Assembly (NCBI RefSeq): GCF_037392515.1
Contig: NC_090283.1
Coordinates: 32,814,249-32,878,248 of the forward strand
DNA: 64,000 nucleotides
Reading direction: 5' to 3'
Origin: Haliotis asinina
Taxonomy: Eukaryota; Mollusca; Gastropoda; Lepetellida; Haliotidae
This document shows, one piece after another, positions 1-11,340 of this stretch. A program made the position numbers and the translations under genes. The notes beneath the pieces are model-generated. The model did no database searches. It was not told the origin of the DNA and saw only the letters and a list, made by a program, of their open reading frames with translations. The stretch's first letter is position 1, and every line of letters begins with the position of its first letter.

Positions 1-2340
1 CATCTTTTCCACACAGACCCACCAGGCATTAAATGTTTTATCTAAACATATGGTAATTTGGAGGGAGAGATAGTGTCACTTAATTAAATTTGAATGAACT
101 TCAAATTTGGAAATATGCCAGAGGTTGTAGTGCATGAAATATTGAATGGTTTGGTTATTATCTTTGTTAGACTCCAAGCTTTGGTTCTGCAATATTTTCT
201 TATGTTTTGTGCTGAGCATATCCTATATATCTATGTAAATTTCACCTAGCACCATGTACATTTCATGATTAGGTCACCACCGAGTGGCAGCACTGTAACA
301 AGCAGTCATTGACATCTATTATGTAACAAGCACTTGTTGGTAAGTGACTGCATTCAGGAATACATTATGTCATGTACATAATCAGCTGATTGAAAGATCA
401 GCGTGACAGCTGTCAAAATGAAGGACAGCTTACTGGTTAATAGTTAGTCTAACAGCTGACCACAGACCCAATGACTATGCATGTTTACTCCATATAGCAC
501 ATATGTGGGGGGGGGGGGGGGGGGGGGCTATGAGAGAGAGAGAGAATTTATAAGATATTACATTTAAAACTTATTCCACAGAATAACAGATTATTTCAAA
601 ATCTGTAGCATTTCATGATTCAGGCAACTGATAGTTATGAAAAAGCTCCAGAAAAAAGGATATGAAGACAGTGAACAACAATATTCAACTGGAATACTTG
701 CATTGTCTTATTAGTTATGATTGGTATTTTCGTAATTATTTCAAATCTTAACTTTTTTAAACATGTTATTTTTGTTGTTGGTTGTTTCATTTTAAAAAAA
801 AAATGGACAGGTGTATCAGAAAGGAGAATAAGTAGTAGTTGCATGTTAAATCATTATCTTGTCTACAACACATGCAAAACATGTCAGCTTTGAATTTCAA
901 AAAGGGCTGAACCAGTTTTCAGTATATAATTCATTATTCATGATCCAAAGTTCTCAAAAAGCTTATTCACTTCCTACTGACTTCAATTATATTTTTTTCT
1001 ATTTTAGTGCACATACTCTTCCTGGAAATGGTGCCAGAAGAAATTGGAATTCTAGACCAATGCAAAAAAAACAAAGCCTTGCACTCCATGGATAATTTAT
1101 TTGGTTGCTAGGTTACGAAATCAATAAGAAATTTGTTTAGTGTTCACTTCTAATAACATCAATTTCAATCAAAATGAAATGAGTCAGAGTGATTCAACTT
1201 CTTGATTTAACAAATTGCATCTTACATTTGAAAACTCAAGACAAGTAGTCTTGACTTGAATTAATTTACAAACATTGTCAGAAAATTTGGAAGTGTAAAT
1301 ATTTATCATATATTTACTACAGAGTAAATATGCACCCTATTAAATTACCAACTTTATTGCTAATGTAAAGAAATCTTTTAAATATACATAAATAAAAAAA
1401 CCCACAAACATTGTAAATTAATTACAGTTTTTGAATACTAAACATGCATATCCACATCAAAATGTGGTCATAGCAAATCAATTTCAGTGTTGTTAATTTC
1501 ACAACTGAGTAAAACCTGAAATTGACAATGTCACAACAACACACTATAATGTTCTTGATCTCCCATTTCAAGGCAAGGCCATATGTCAGCTGCTGTCTTT
1601 GTGAGTCATGGCTTCATGCAAATTGACAATGTCTTAGTCTTGTTTACAATCATCACTCTGTGGATACACGCCAGCATAATGAAGAGACAACAGTCTCTGC
1701 AACCATAACTGTTTTGTACAGCATCTTGGCTGTGTTATGTAAGGTTCTGTCCAGGAGGGGAGTGGGGTGATGTAGCTAGGGGACAGACTCTAAATTACAC
1801 CTCAGCTTAATTAAACTGTTTGTTATGTCTAGTGTATCAGTGACACCAGATTACAAAGACTGTATTAAGCTGAAGGGTAAGGCTGTGATGTGAAATAAGC
1901 TTAATTATCAGTTGTGAGAATGGCTTGAGGCTACAGGGATTTTCAATGCAAGGACTTACTACTTAACAGTTTATCTATATTGCAGTTATCTGTGATATTC
2001 TGTGAGGCTGCCAGCTGATTGTGTTGAGATTTGCTTATATCCCATGGGGAAGGGTGGATAAATAAACACAATGTTGCAGTGAATTATTGCACCATGGGAA
2101 TATCTCTATTCATTCATAGCAACATGGAAGGGCAGATGTTGACATTGTGCTTAACACCCAAGCAGGAACTTAGCTGTATGATGCAGTGATAGAGTATAAT
2201 AAAACTGAACTTTGTAATGTTTTTGTTATGATACTTATGAACTAGTACAGAAAATAATAAGTACAAACCTGAACCTGTAAAGAACCATATTTGTCATGAT
2301 CATAACTATGATTATTGAAACTGGTAATGGGCAGATCCAT
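1..2340. other. Gene-free AT-rich stretch, left edge
   Basis: I see no coding exon here on either strand. The open frames are short and low in complexity. It contains a poly-G run (about 507-527) followed by a short GA repeat (to 544). It lies downstream of the LHFPL-like first exon on the minus strand, so it may be intron of that gene. I could not find the second LHFPL exon in it. Confidence 0.6.
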
Positions 2341-2373
2341 ACGCATCATCATCATCAACATCATCATCATCAA

Positions 2374-2405
<32 letters not shown>

Positions 2406-2406
2406 A
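2341..2406. repeat. (ATC)n microsatellite
   Basis: An interrupted trinucleotide tract of CATCATCAT units with occasional CAACAT breaks. It lies about 130 bp beyond the LHFPL exon splice donor, within the presumed intron. Confidence 0.9.
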
Positions 2407-2536
2407 CGTTTTCCTTCGGATGTGTTTACACTGCCAGCAACAACACCCTAATCACGGAAACGTTTAGAATACAACATACCATTATCATTCAATGAATAAG
2501 ATATGAGTAATCGTGTTAACAGGCTACAAGTCTCAC

Positions 2537-2927
2537 CTGCACAGAGCTGCATCGCCGAAGCCACCTTGCCGACCACGGGGGTGATGACGTCCCTGACGCA
2601 CACCGACATCACCCCGGTCATGGAGACCAGGAGCCCCAGACCGCACCCCACGCCCACCGAAACGGTGGCGATTTGCCAAAACACACTCGGTATATCCCAG
2701 AAAGTTGTGTATCTGCCACACTCTCGCACAATCACCAGATGACCGCCATCGTCCAGTTTAGGATAGTTGCATCTGCGAAATACTCCAAAATATATAGGCG
2801 TGGAATCACTGAAAGCTCCATGAAGCCAGTACGGCATGTAGAATCCCACACTTGCAGCCACGGTGGCCAGGAGTGACAGAACCGCCCAGAATATACCCAC
2901 ACACGACAAACCCGATAATTTGGACAT
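2537..2927 (-). CDS. LHFPL6-like: LHFPL-family tetraspan membrane protein, first coding exon
   Basis: The exon codes for about 130 residues of a four-pass membrane protein of the LHFPL (lipoma HMGIC fusion partner-like) family. It starts MSKLSGLSCVGIFWAVLSLL, a first membrane segment, followed by GFYMPYWL, a typical LHFPL/claudin-superfamily W-containing loop start. The extracellular loop has FGVFRRCNYP and ECGRYTTFWDIPS, which match the conserved loop of vertebrate LHFPL6 closely. A second membrane segment (about residues 85-108, GLGLLVSMTG) is followed by RDVITPVVGKVASAMQ. The exon ends at a good minus-strand donor (CAG|GTGAGA, phase 1), so the open frame past 2537 is intron. The remaining two membrane segments must be in exons to the left, probably outside the window. 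Family is secure; the exact paralogue is inferred from loop similarity. Confidence 0.88.
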
Positions 2928-4200
2928 GCTTCTTCTACGGGTTTAAATAAAATTATAAACTTCGTTTTCTTAGATGTTTTCCTCTGCTGTCTGACTGCCA
3001 AGCCTCCAGTTTCTGTAAGCAGATTGGAATTCTAAGCACTCAAGGATGTGACTTTTCCCACATTACGAACAGAGTGCGAATATTTGAAATTCGGTCAGAA
3101 AAAAAGGAACATTTCACACTTAGTTGTATTGCCTGTCACAACGTCTTGAAAGAAATTCCTTGGCAATTTTCCGGAACGGCAAAAATGTTGATCGATGCGA
3201 TTTTCCAGCTTCCAATTTAAAGAAATTCAACCACAAATAGATTTCTTAGTAACACAAACGGCGTGTTTTCTCGGTGACGACGGAATAACCAAAGACTATT
3301 ATTTTACCGTTATACTAGAGTTGTCCGATGTCTCCCAGGCTGCAGTCATCTGAACGTGCGTAGGCTCCTTTGCGCATGCACATAGTGATTCCCATGCAAA
3401 ATGTAAATAACGTGATGATAAATATGTCCAGAGTCCACGTTCTTCCAGGGTAACTGTCAACACTCACAGCAGATACAGAAGCGTGACTGCTGTAGGTCGT
3501 TGTGTCGCTCCACACGCAAACACAACCACCGCTTCTCATTCACCTCGCTTGCCCCAATCGAGCATACAACTACCGCATCCAGGAAGGAGGTTAAGCTATT
3601 GACCAATCGCAACGCTGGATCTATTAATAAGTCAGTTTGTAAACAGACACACGTGGAGCAAGCGCTTGCTTGGCTTGTCTGAAGCGGGTCTTCTCTTTGC
3701 AGGATATAATGACGGGCCTAAGACACTCGTCTTGAAAATCTGGCTTTTATAGAAAAGGACAATCACATGTCAACGGTGTAAATGATAGTTGCAAACATTA
3801 ATTTTCTTTCAAATCTTTTTTGATAACCTGATACTGAATCATACATTAAGAAGATATTGAACATAATAAAAGTGCTCCGTATATTACAAGATTGCAAGGG
3901 TAATAGATAGATATATGATTGTACAAATTGGCAGATGAGAGTATGTGTGTTTGCGAGGCTGAAAGTTTATTTTTAAAGAAATATTTCTGTTTAATGTTCG
4001 AAATAGATGATTGAGATAAAGCATTTACGAACAAATCCGATGTCTCTACGCTGCACAAAACAAATTCTAACAGCTGTCTGTAAATAATCGAGTCTGGACC
4101 AGACAATCCAGTGAATGACACCCCGAAATTCGTGAGATTCGAACTACTTAGATGGAACACGATGAAATGTGTCAGTCCAAACAGCGAGACTCCCAAAGCA
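2928..4200. other. 5' flank of the LHFPL-like gene
   Basis: No recognisable exon. The part from about 3200 to 3700 is richer in CG than its surroundings, as expected for a promoter, but no TATA box stands out. A 74-codon ATG frame on the minus strand (3315-3539) has one hydrophobic stretch (LDIFIITLFTFCMGI) but no known homologue that I recognise. Positions 4073-4125 carry a fragment of the abalone-type repeat (GTCTGGACCAGACAATCCAG). Confidence 0.5.
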
Positions 4201-4206
4201 GTTACA

Positions 4207-4209
4207 CAC

Positions 4210-4252
<43 letters not shown>

Positions 4253-4327
4253 ACAAACAAACAAACAAACAAACAAACAAACAAACAAACAAACAAACAA
4301 ATAAATAAAGTAAGTAAGTAAGTAAGT
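4207..4327. repeat. Compound tetranucleotide microsatellite
   Basis: Successive blocks of AAAT, AAAC, AAAT and AAGT units. Minus-strand open frames across it (YLFIYLFI, CLFVCLFV) are artefacts of the repeat. Confidence 0.95.
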
Positions 4328-4399
4328 TCTCGTCCGACCCGATAATATGACATGGTAGGTCCAATGTGCACATTGACCTGACATTTGAAGGAAGCGACA

Positions 4400-4440
4400 C
4401 GGGGGGGGGGGGGGGGGGGGGGTGGGGGGGTGGGTGGGTA
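4400..4440 (+). repeat. Poly-G tract with G-quadruplex potential
   Basis: About 22 consecutive G followed by TGGGGGGGTGGGTGGG. Four or more G-runs separated by single T residues could fold as a quadruplex. Confidence 0.85.
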
Positions 4441-5812
4441 TGGATGTCACGAGGTTGAGGATGTCATAAAAAGGTCGCATTTGCATTAGTAATTGCCCAT
4501 AACCATGCCTTTAGTTAAGTCGGTCAGCTTCATTAATTATACATTCTGTCTGCACAGCGGACATTGAAAGCTTCTTGCATGACATTATGACTTTAATTGA
4601 ATATCGTATTTCTTTTCCAGCATTGAGCATTTTTTTCTGTCCAGAATTTGAAGCTGGAGCTTTGTACATGTATATCGATTATTTCAGAGATATCATTGTG
4701 CATATATCATAGTGACTATTTCTGTAAATGGACATTTGTTTAGTGTATATCATGCTGATTAATTAACTTCCGCTCGTGCAAGTATCCGTTTTTCATTTTA
4801 TTACTCTTTGTTTATACCGACGAAGCCGATCACAGCTGATAACGCCAGCTCAAAGAGAGAGTGACTCTCTGAACCCCTCGTCGCTGTGGAGTTCAGTAAT
4901 GACTGCATTAGCTCCCCTGAACCGCAGCTTCAGATTGGCCATCAGGCTCTCGTGGAGAGGAGTGTTTCTCTCTCTACTGAAATTCAATGGTCATATTTGT
5001 ATATACTGCAATAAAAGACAGGATAAGCTACTCCTAGACTTGCATAAGCCTCTAAGACAATAAATAATTGATGTAAAGGTAATGTCTTATAAATTTTAAT
5101 AAAATTAACTCACTGTCTCTCTAAGAGACTAGTGTTTTAATATTGTGCTGTTCTCTTATCTACACTAATGTCTTGTCTCTCTACCGAATAGAATGTGTAT
5201 ACATCCATGGGCTTAGCCTTCAGTACAGCCATGGCCAGACTATTGATTGATTGATTGATTGAATGAATGAATGAATGAATCTACAGGGCACTCCTTGGTG
5301 TTTAGTCTTTGGGTTGGTCATTACGAAATAGCGCTAAAATCTGACATTTACAAGAAATGTCAAGGATTTTTTAAAGCTTAGAATTGATGAACGAATCAAT
5401 GATTGAATGAATGGATGAATGAACCAACCGAACGACCGACCAACAAACCAACCAACCAACCAACCAAATAAAAGCAACGAAACCAATCTGTCAACATTTT
5501 AATTAATTAAATTGCGATGATTTGTGGGCAAACAAGCTAACCTGACCTGAAATACACCCCTAGCCACAAGGTCAAGTGACTGGAGCTACTTGCAACGTAC
5601 CAGGTCATTTTGACACGACTTGACATAGCGGGTCGGAAATAGATGTTTTCTCTTGACCTGGAGGTGTAATTATGTGTGCTCTAGTCACAGACTGCACGCA
5701 TTCCGTCCCATTAAGTCAGTGAGTGAGGGAAAGAGTTTAGTATTAAGTCGCTTTAGCAATAATTCCGCAATATCGCAGCAGAAATAAGTTTCGCATATTT
5801 TGACCATGTACA
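4441..5812. other. Intergenic stretch with microsatellites and SINE debris
   Basis: Contains (TTGA)n/(ATGA)n at 5242-5281, (CCAA)n near 5440-5466 and a SINE-tail fragment at about 5713-5795 (AGTGAGTGAGG ... AATATCGCAGC), in which the Tc1-like element seems to have landed. On the minus strand at about 4858-4990 there is a short open frame (ANLKLRFRGANAVITELHSD) preceded by a TTTCAG acceptor-like site. It reads like coding sequence but I cannot name it. Confidence 0.45.
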
Positions 5813-5814
5813 TA

Positions 5815-7111
5815 CAGTATGGTTCAAAATTATTGAGAATAGCTAAAGCATTTCATATTATTAAACGAGAACAAATCAGATAAAATTGAATGTATTGTGA
5901 AAGTGAACTGACCTTTTCATGTTGTGTAGGTAACAATTTAATATTTTATCAAGTCTCCTTGAGCTTCACGGCACAGTCTAAGACGGGTAGGCATACTTCC
6001 TATCAGAGAGGTTAGTGTCTCGTGAGTTATGCTGTCCCAGTATCGGACCACTTCTCTCTTCATGTCTTCAATTTTTGTCAACCCCTTTTGATTCACACAT
6101 TCCTTCATCATCCCCCAAATGTTCTCAATGGGATTTAAGTCAGGACTATATGCAGGAAATGGTAATGCAGTCACATTTTTCTCCTGAAACCACTGCTTGG
6201 CATGTTTTGCGGTGTGTTTAGGATCATTATCTTGCTGCAAAATCCAGTCATTTCCATAAAACACATGTGCACTTGGAAGGAGAAAATTATCTAATATGTT
6301 AGTGTAGCGTTGACTTGTCAGATTTCCCTCGAACACACACAGCGGGGTCGTTCCTAATAAGGATATCCCTCCCCATACATGAAACTTTGGGCTGTATTTA
6401 GGTCGTTGATACAACGGTGCTGACGCAGACTTTGTCCATATTTTCACATTATTGGGATATACCCATATTGAGCTTTCATCAGTAAAAATCACATTTTCCC
6501 AGTCAAAGATTTCATGTGCCAAACACCACTCAACACGCCTGTCTTTATGTTCTTGTTTCATGAGAGGAGAAGGAATTCTAGTCTCTTTCTCCCATCCAAG
6601 ATCAATCAAATTTCTTCTAACTGTAGATTTTGATACAACTGTTGATCCCCTTTCTATCATTTCATACCTGATGTTGGAGATGCTTGCCCTTTGCTTTTTA
6701 GACGCTAAAATTCCCAGCCGGACGCGATCTGAGAAGTCCAATTTTCTGGGTCTCCCTGCTCCTTTCTGGTGCCCCAAATCCTTTTCCTCTTTAAAATTCT
6801 TCCTAATCCTATACACAGTAGAAAGAGGAGTTCCTGTTCTCTCTGCCAATGTATTTACATCATCAATTCCTTGATTACACAACTCAAAAATCAACCTTCT
6901 TTTATCTTCAGCAGACATTGTTGACAGTGCTGAGGAAAATGACGTCTGCTACAAATTCAGGGGAGGTAACTCTAATTGTACTATACTCAGTAGGCCAAGA
7001 TGAGTTACCTCCCTTATACCATTACTTAGTTTTAAGTATCAGTGAATCAGTTGAGGTATTAGGATAGCTCAAAGTAAGAAGAAAAATTCTCAATAATTAT
7101 GAACCAGACTA
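5815..7111 (-). mobile_element. Tc1-like DNA transposon, complete
   Basis: A 1297-bp element. Its ends are inverted repeats of about 26 bp: left CAGTATGGTTCAAAATTATT, right (complement) TAGTCTGGTTCATAATTATT. It is flanked on both sides by the dinucleotide TA (5813-5814 and 7112-7113), the target site used by Tc1/mariner elements. It holds one transposase gene on the minus strand. Length and layout match ordinary Tc1 elements, and the intact reading frame suggests recent activity. Confidence 0.92.
5938..6918 (-). CDS. Tc1-like DD34E transposase
   Basis: A 326-residue cut-and-paste transposase with no stop or frameshift. The N-terminal paired-like DNA-binding region has helix-turn-helix segments at about residues 20-45 (TLAERTGTPLSTVYRIRKNF) and 75-110, joined by a GRPRKL AT-hook-type motif at 55-60. 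The catalytic triad is visible: D147 in FTDES, D230 in QQDNDPKHTA and E265 in SPDLNPIENIW. The 34 residues between the last two make it DD34E, as in Tc1. The ATG at 6918 gives the expected family length. Whether it is expressed cannot be judged here. Confidence 0.94.
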   Translation of the reverse strand: MSAEDKRRLIFELCNQGIDDVNTLAERTGTPLSTVYRIRKNFKEEKDLGHQKGAGRPRKLDFSDRVRLGILASKKQRASISNIRYEMIERGSTVVSKSTVRRNLIDLGWEKETRIPSPLMKQEHKDRRVEWCLAHEIFDWENVIFTDESSIWVYPNNVKIWTKSASAPLYQRPKYSPKFHVWGGISLLGTTPLCVFEGNLTSQRYTNILDNFLLPSAHVFYGNDWILQQDNDPKHTAKHAKQWFQEKNVTALPFPAYSPDLNPIENIWGMMKECVNQKGLTKIEDMKREVVRYWDSITHETLTSLIGSMPTRLRLCREAQGDLIKY

Positions 7112-7113
7112 TA

Positions 7114-7364
7114 TATTTGTTGATAAATATATGTCTTGATTTCAGATATCATTGTTCATTACAGGAATTAATAAAACTATAGTTAATACCTAATATTTTC
7201 CTTTTTTTCTCTGGGTACATAGCATTATTATTATCAATTAAAACGTGTGCAGTCAACCATAAAATGTTTTGTTTTAAGCGGTCTGTCATAAGGGAAGATG
7301 CCATGTGTGAGCTCCGGCCACAAACTGCACGTATTCAATCCCACTGGTTACACACGCGCACGCG

Positions 7365-7411
<47 letters not shown>

Positions 7412-7746
7412 GCGCGCTCGCTCGCACGCACGCACATTGCCCAGCATACATGAAGAAATGTAATTATGAAACACAAAAGTTTATATCGTTGCTGAACAAT
7501 TCCAGTACCAGTACTGTACATTTAGAAGGTTTGTCCACGTGTATTCACAAAGTTTGTATTCTCAGAAAAGAATGTTATATTACCCATACACGAATAATTA
7601 TTGTTCTACAGGCCTGTGGAGTTTCATTCTGAAATAAAGATTGACACAATGCTAGTTGTTTTATGAGGGTTAGTGTGTGTTGTGTAGTGGTGGGTAGTGT
7701 GTGTGTAGTGACGTGTAGTGTTGCGTACTGAGATGAGGGTATAGGC
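7114..7746. other. Gene-free stretch with (CA)n(CG)n tract
   Basis: Positions about 7350-7435 are an alternating purine-pyrimidine run (CACGCGCACGCG then CACACA then CGCGCGCG), the kind that can adopt Z-DNA. The rest shows no exon or known element; 7660-7730 is rich in GTGTAGTG. Confidence 0.6.
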
Positions 7747-7858
7747 TATACGACTCCTATGTGCAGTTTAATCCACGAACTGGTTGGTTATACTACGCTT
7801 CGCGGCTCGTAGTATAACCAACCAGTTCGTGGATTAAACTGCACATACGAGTCGTATA
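7747..7858. repeat. Long palindrome, 51-bp arms
   Basis: Left arm 7747-7797 and right arm 7808-7858 are reverse complements with a single mismatch (C/G at about 7757) and a 10-nt spacer (CTTCGCGGCT). The arms contain TGGTTGGTTATACTAC and its complement. The same 16-mer recurs in inverted form at 9151-9184. This looks like fused ends of an inverted-repeat element. Confidence 0.93.
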
Positions 7859-9150
7859 ACTTACACTACGACAATGAAGAAATAACACATCGTGAAGGTG
7901 AAAAATAGCAATGAAAGTTAATGTTAATACGTACTCATTTTTGTCACAATGCTTGCGCAGGTGTTAAATGAACCGTAGTTTCTATATTAAACACATGATA
8001 ATATGTCTCGGAGGTGTTCTCTGAATTTCTTTGTTTTGACTTAAAATAAAATCTAAGTATAGGAGTTTCGTCCTCATCATATTACAACAGTATGTAATGT
8101 TGTGTGTCCTTCTTGTTATTCAGCGCCAGTGTGGGATTTAGTTTCTGCTATGTTTCGTGTTTTGCATGGTGGCACACCAGAGGTAATACGGCACAGACAC
8201 GTAGTCACGTGCCGAACCTATCGTCCGTGCACAATTATCACGTGCGTGAGCATCAGCATTAGTCGTGTGGCTCGTGTGCAGTCGACCACGTTGGCATGAT
8301 CATCAGATGGCGACGATGTTGTCGATTCTGCCGACTGTGAAGATGACAATATGATTATGAAGATTGCACTCAAGCCCGATAGATGTCTAGGTAAATAATA
8401 TATGTGAAATGTGTTAATTAATAATAATGGACAACAATTATCCGGAACATTTCCCCGTACTTCAATAGCCGTAGGGACCGTTCATACATTTATGGCTCGT
8501 AGGGTGGTGGTGGGTTTTATACAGAAGCATGTACATTTTGTAAGCGACCATCCTGCAGGATATGTTCAAAAGCGATGACACCACCACTATATTAGCGGAA
8601 GACTTTAACAAATTTGCTGAACCCCGTGCAAGCACCACCACCACCACCACCACCACCACCACCACCACAGTAATCCAGTTATTTTAAGCGTAGCGAAAAA
8701 TTCGTTCTAGTATTTTCAACAGTATTTATTGGATTTGTAGCGAAAAGATACAAAATAAAGTTGAAATTAATTCTTTCAATATTTCTGCTAATATGTAGTT
8801 GATAACGTACATTTTCTAAATGTATTTTCTTTCTTCTCTAGACAACAGGGTGGATGAGCAGTTGACCGCACAAACCACTGGTCACAGTTCTAAGCGATAC
8901 AGTCGGGGAGTATAAAAGTGTTGACGAGCAACAAGATGAGCTGGTGAGCAACATTCTGAGCAATGGAAGTAAACGGGTCATCAAGGCTGTGCGAGGGCGA
9001 CGTCCACGACGACCACGTGTGACGCCGAGTCTTTGGAAGTTACGGTCAATGTCAAGGTTGCATAATTGTAATTTCCGAAATAAAGGTTAATTTGAACTTC
9101 TGCATGTCCGTGTCTCTTTAAGAAGCAGACGAACAGAAGAAAGAAGTCCC
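7859..9150. other. Region between two related inverted repeats, with coding-like segments
   Basis: No confirmed gene. A donor-like CTAG|GTAAAT at about 8391-8392 and an acceptor after a pyrimidine tract (TTCTTCTCTAG, ending 8842) join two open segments in one frame, giving an acidic peptide (DDVVDSADCEDDNMIMK ... DNRVDEQLTAQTTG). Another open segment (about 8920-9090) encodes RAVRGRRPRRPRV-like basic sequence but in a shifted frame. This may be a decayed captured gene. (CAC)n lies at 8632-8668. Confidence 0.3.
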
Positions 9151-9184
9151 GTAGTATAACCAATATTTTGGTTGGTTATACTAC
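9151..9184. repeat. Short inverted repeat related to the 7.8-kb palindrome
   Basis: GTAGTATAACCAA (9151-9163) is followed closely by TGGTTGGTTATACTAC (9169-9184). With the copy at 7809-7824 it could form the terminal inverted repeats of a 1.38-kb element (7809-9184), but I see no clear target duplication. Confidence 0.75.
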
Positions 9185-9451
9185 ACCCGAGAACAAAGCA
9201 GTCGTAGTGTACTGTGTGTTGTTTTGTGTCGTGAGGTCTACTGTGTGTTGTATTTTATTGTGCAACTCTAAATGTTGTTGCGACAAAAGTCTTGAGATTC
9301 TGTCTCTGGGTTGCGACGACCCACATGTATCATCTCTTACAGCTTCTAACAAGTCCCACGCCTTATAAAAGTCCATACACCCACACGTCATACACCCATC
9401 AAACACCACAATGAAAACCCGACTTATTTAAAGCTGTACAACTGGCAAAGC

Positions 9452-9516
9452 AAAACCGAAAGTAGCTAGTTTTGCACACTTCACTTTTTACATTACGTCA
9501 GTTTAATTTCCCAGAA
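9452..9516 (+). promoter_or_regulatory. Candidate promoter module of ZNFX1-like gene 1 (IRF-CRE-STAT sites)
   Basis: AAAACCGAAAGT (9452-9463, one base off the IRF consensus GAAANNGAAA), TTACGTCA (9493-9500, CRE-like) and TTCCCAGAA (9508-9516, a perfect TTCNNNGAA STAT palindrome). Order and spacing match the modules before genes 2 and 3, and the first site shares AAAC(C/A)GAAAGTAGCT with gene 2. A donor CAG|GTAGGT at 9617/9618 could end a non-coding first exon, about 2.8 kb before the exon holding the start codon. Promoter function is inferred. Confidence 0.5.
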
Positions 9517-9835
9517 GCACCGTCAGTTCTCGCAGACAGGCAGTGGTATTGATAAGGGTGAGCAGGATGTTTAATCGTTTCACTCTCTGGGGACAAGTCT
9601 AGTCGGACGCGTTGCAGGTAGGTACTAAGGTGTACAAAATACTATCCAACATAGAACTTCACTGTTCATTTCACATCGGGCTAGAATAGTCTTGTTCTGC
9701 TGGAGAGAGATGGTCACCCGTCTTACAAACGCCTGGTGTCATGTCGGATGTTCAATTCAGTTCTTTATTCTCATTTACAAATACGAATTCAGCATAGCAG
9801 AAAACAACTTATCAACATTCTTTTCTGACAAAATG

Positions 9836-10090
9836 TGATAGATGTAGGAATATGCAGGATGTATTTTGATAGATGTAGGAATATGTAAGATGTATTTTGA
9901 TAGGTATAGGAATCTGTAGGATGTATTTTGATACATGTAGGGATCTGTAGGATGTATTTTGATAGGTATAGGGATCTGTAGGATGTATTTTGATAGGTAT
10001 AGGGATCTGTAGGATGTATTTTGATACATGTAGGGATCTGTAGGATGTATTTTGATACATGTAGGGATCTGTAGGATGTATTTTGATAGA
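9836..10090. repeat. 31-bp tandem repeat, about 8 copies
   Basis: Unit GGATGTATTTTGATAGGTAT followed by AGGGATCTGTA, with copies differing at a few bases. Minus-strand frames (SKYILQIPIPIKIHPTD) are by-products of the repeat. It would lie in intron 1 of gene 1 if the promoter at 9.45 kb is right. Confidence 0.93.
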
Positions 10091-10912
10091 TGCGTCTGAA
10101 ATGATGCAGATATTTTTTTGTTGTAAATTTTGTCTTTTTGTTACAAGAGATTACATGGGTGGGTAAAAAATGGCTTCCAGTGATGATAGTAATTGCTCTT
10201 TATTTGGCTTATATCTTTGAAAAACAAAACATGATTCCATTGAACTTAACCAAACCGACACTCTTTAGAGTATGTTTGATCAAAGTCAACAGTGTTATAA
10301 AGGGACATAACTCGTGATGACTTAATGATAAAATGATAGCAGTTGAGTTTGTGTTAAAGGACAGGTGAAGATCAGAATTACTTTTCGTACACCCTAACAA
10401 ATCCGCCCTCATGGTTTCGTATGCCTTGGCTACTGACAAATCAGAATTTGATCAATTCATCTTAAGATATTAATAATGTCATTTATAACCTTAATGGCCA
10501 TTCACTGGGTTGAAATGCATTTTATTCATTAGAATTATTTCGAGGTCAGATTTAGGGTTTATGGTAGTTTTAGACTTTGTACAAAAACAAAAACAAAAAC
10601 GAAAAAATAGACTTATGTTCTTACGCACAGAATGATTTTTAAAACGTACGAGGGTTCCGAGAGGAAACCATTTCCCCCTTTGTCTGAAATTGCCTCATCA
10701 TGAAATGCTGCAGATTTACCGTCACTGTTCGACCTGTTTCCCTGCTAAAATGTGTGTGTTGAACAATCAAGTTTGGACTCGACGTATTTTGCCATACGTT
10801 CACAAGGAACACCCTTAGATCGGTCCTTCTTGTCTGATTTTTTTTCTGACGAAGGTGACCCGTGATATTCCGGATTAGAATTGATCTTCAGTACCCCATG
10901 CTTAAAATAGGA

Positions 10913-11093
10913 TTAACGGGATCGGGTGGTCAGGCTCGCTGACTTGCTTGACACATGTCATCGTTCCCAATTGCGCAGATGGATGCTCATGCTGTTGATC
11001 ACTGGATTGTCTTGTCCAGACTCGATTATTTACAGGCCATATAACTGGAATACTGCTGAGGCGTAAATCTGAACTCACTCACCCAGCACACAC
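10913..11093 (-). mobile_element. SINE-type repeat fragment, abalone-like family
   Basis: Read on the minus strand it carries GTGAGTGAGTTCAG, AATATTCCAG-like and TCTGGACAAGACAATCCAGT sequence and then GATCAACAGCATGAGCATCC, the same body as the copy at 42.5 kb. It ends near 11093 in the ACTCACTCAC tail motif. Confidence 0.75.
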
Positions 11094-11184
11094 ACTCTTA
11101 CGACGATAACTATAAATATAAATATCACGTTATGGTGGGAGAACGATATTCCTGTGGTACTGATCTGATTCTGGGGCTCAAGGA

Positions 11185-11340
11185 GGTGCGGCTGGGTAGC
11201 CTAATGGTTAAAGCGTCCGATCGTCTCGCTGAAGACCGTGGTTCGATTCCCCACAAGGATACAATTTCCGGGATCCTCCCTGGTGATATAGCTGTAATAT
11301 TGCTAATATCGACGTAATATCACACCCAGTCATACACTGT
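11185..11340 (+). mobile_element. tRNA-derived SINE
   Basis: A tRNA-like head with A box (TAGCCTAATGG, 11197-11207) and B box (GGTTCGATTCC, 11240-11250) forms the RNA polymerase III promoter. It is followed by a body with GTAATATTGCTAATATCGACG and a TCACACCCAGTCATACAC end. The head does not fold as a proper tRNA, so I call a SINE, not a tRNA gene. Confidence 0.82.

Noticed and set aside
3315-3539. 74-codon membrane micropeptide on the minus strand
   Set aside because: It has an ATG and one hydrophobic stretch, but such frames are common by chance, and no homologue, splice site or codon bias supports it.
11185-11260. tRNA gene
   Set aside because: A and B boxes are present, but the stems do not pair as a tRNA and the same head recurs with a common body; it is a SINE. 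The same holds for 24490, 24940 (minus) and 36850.
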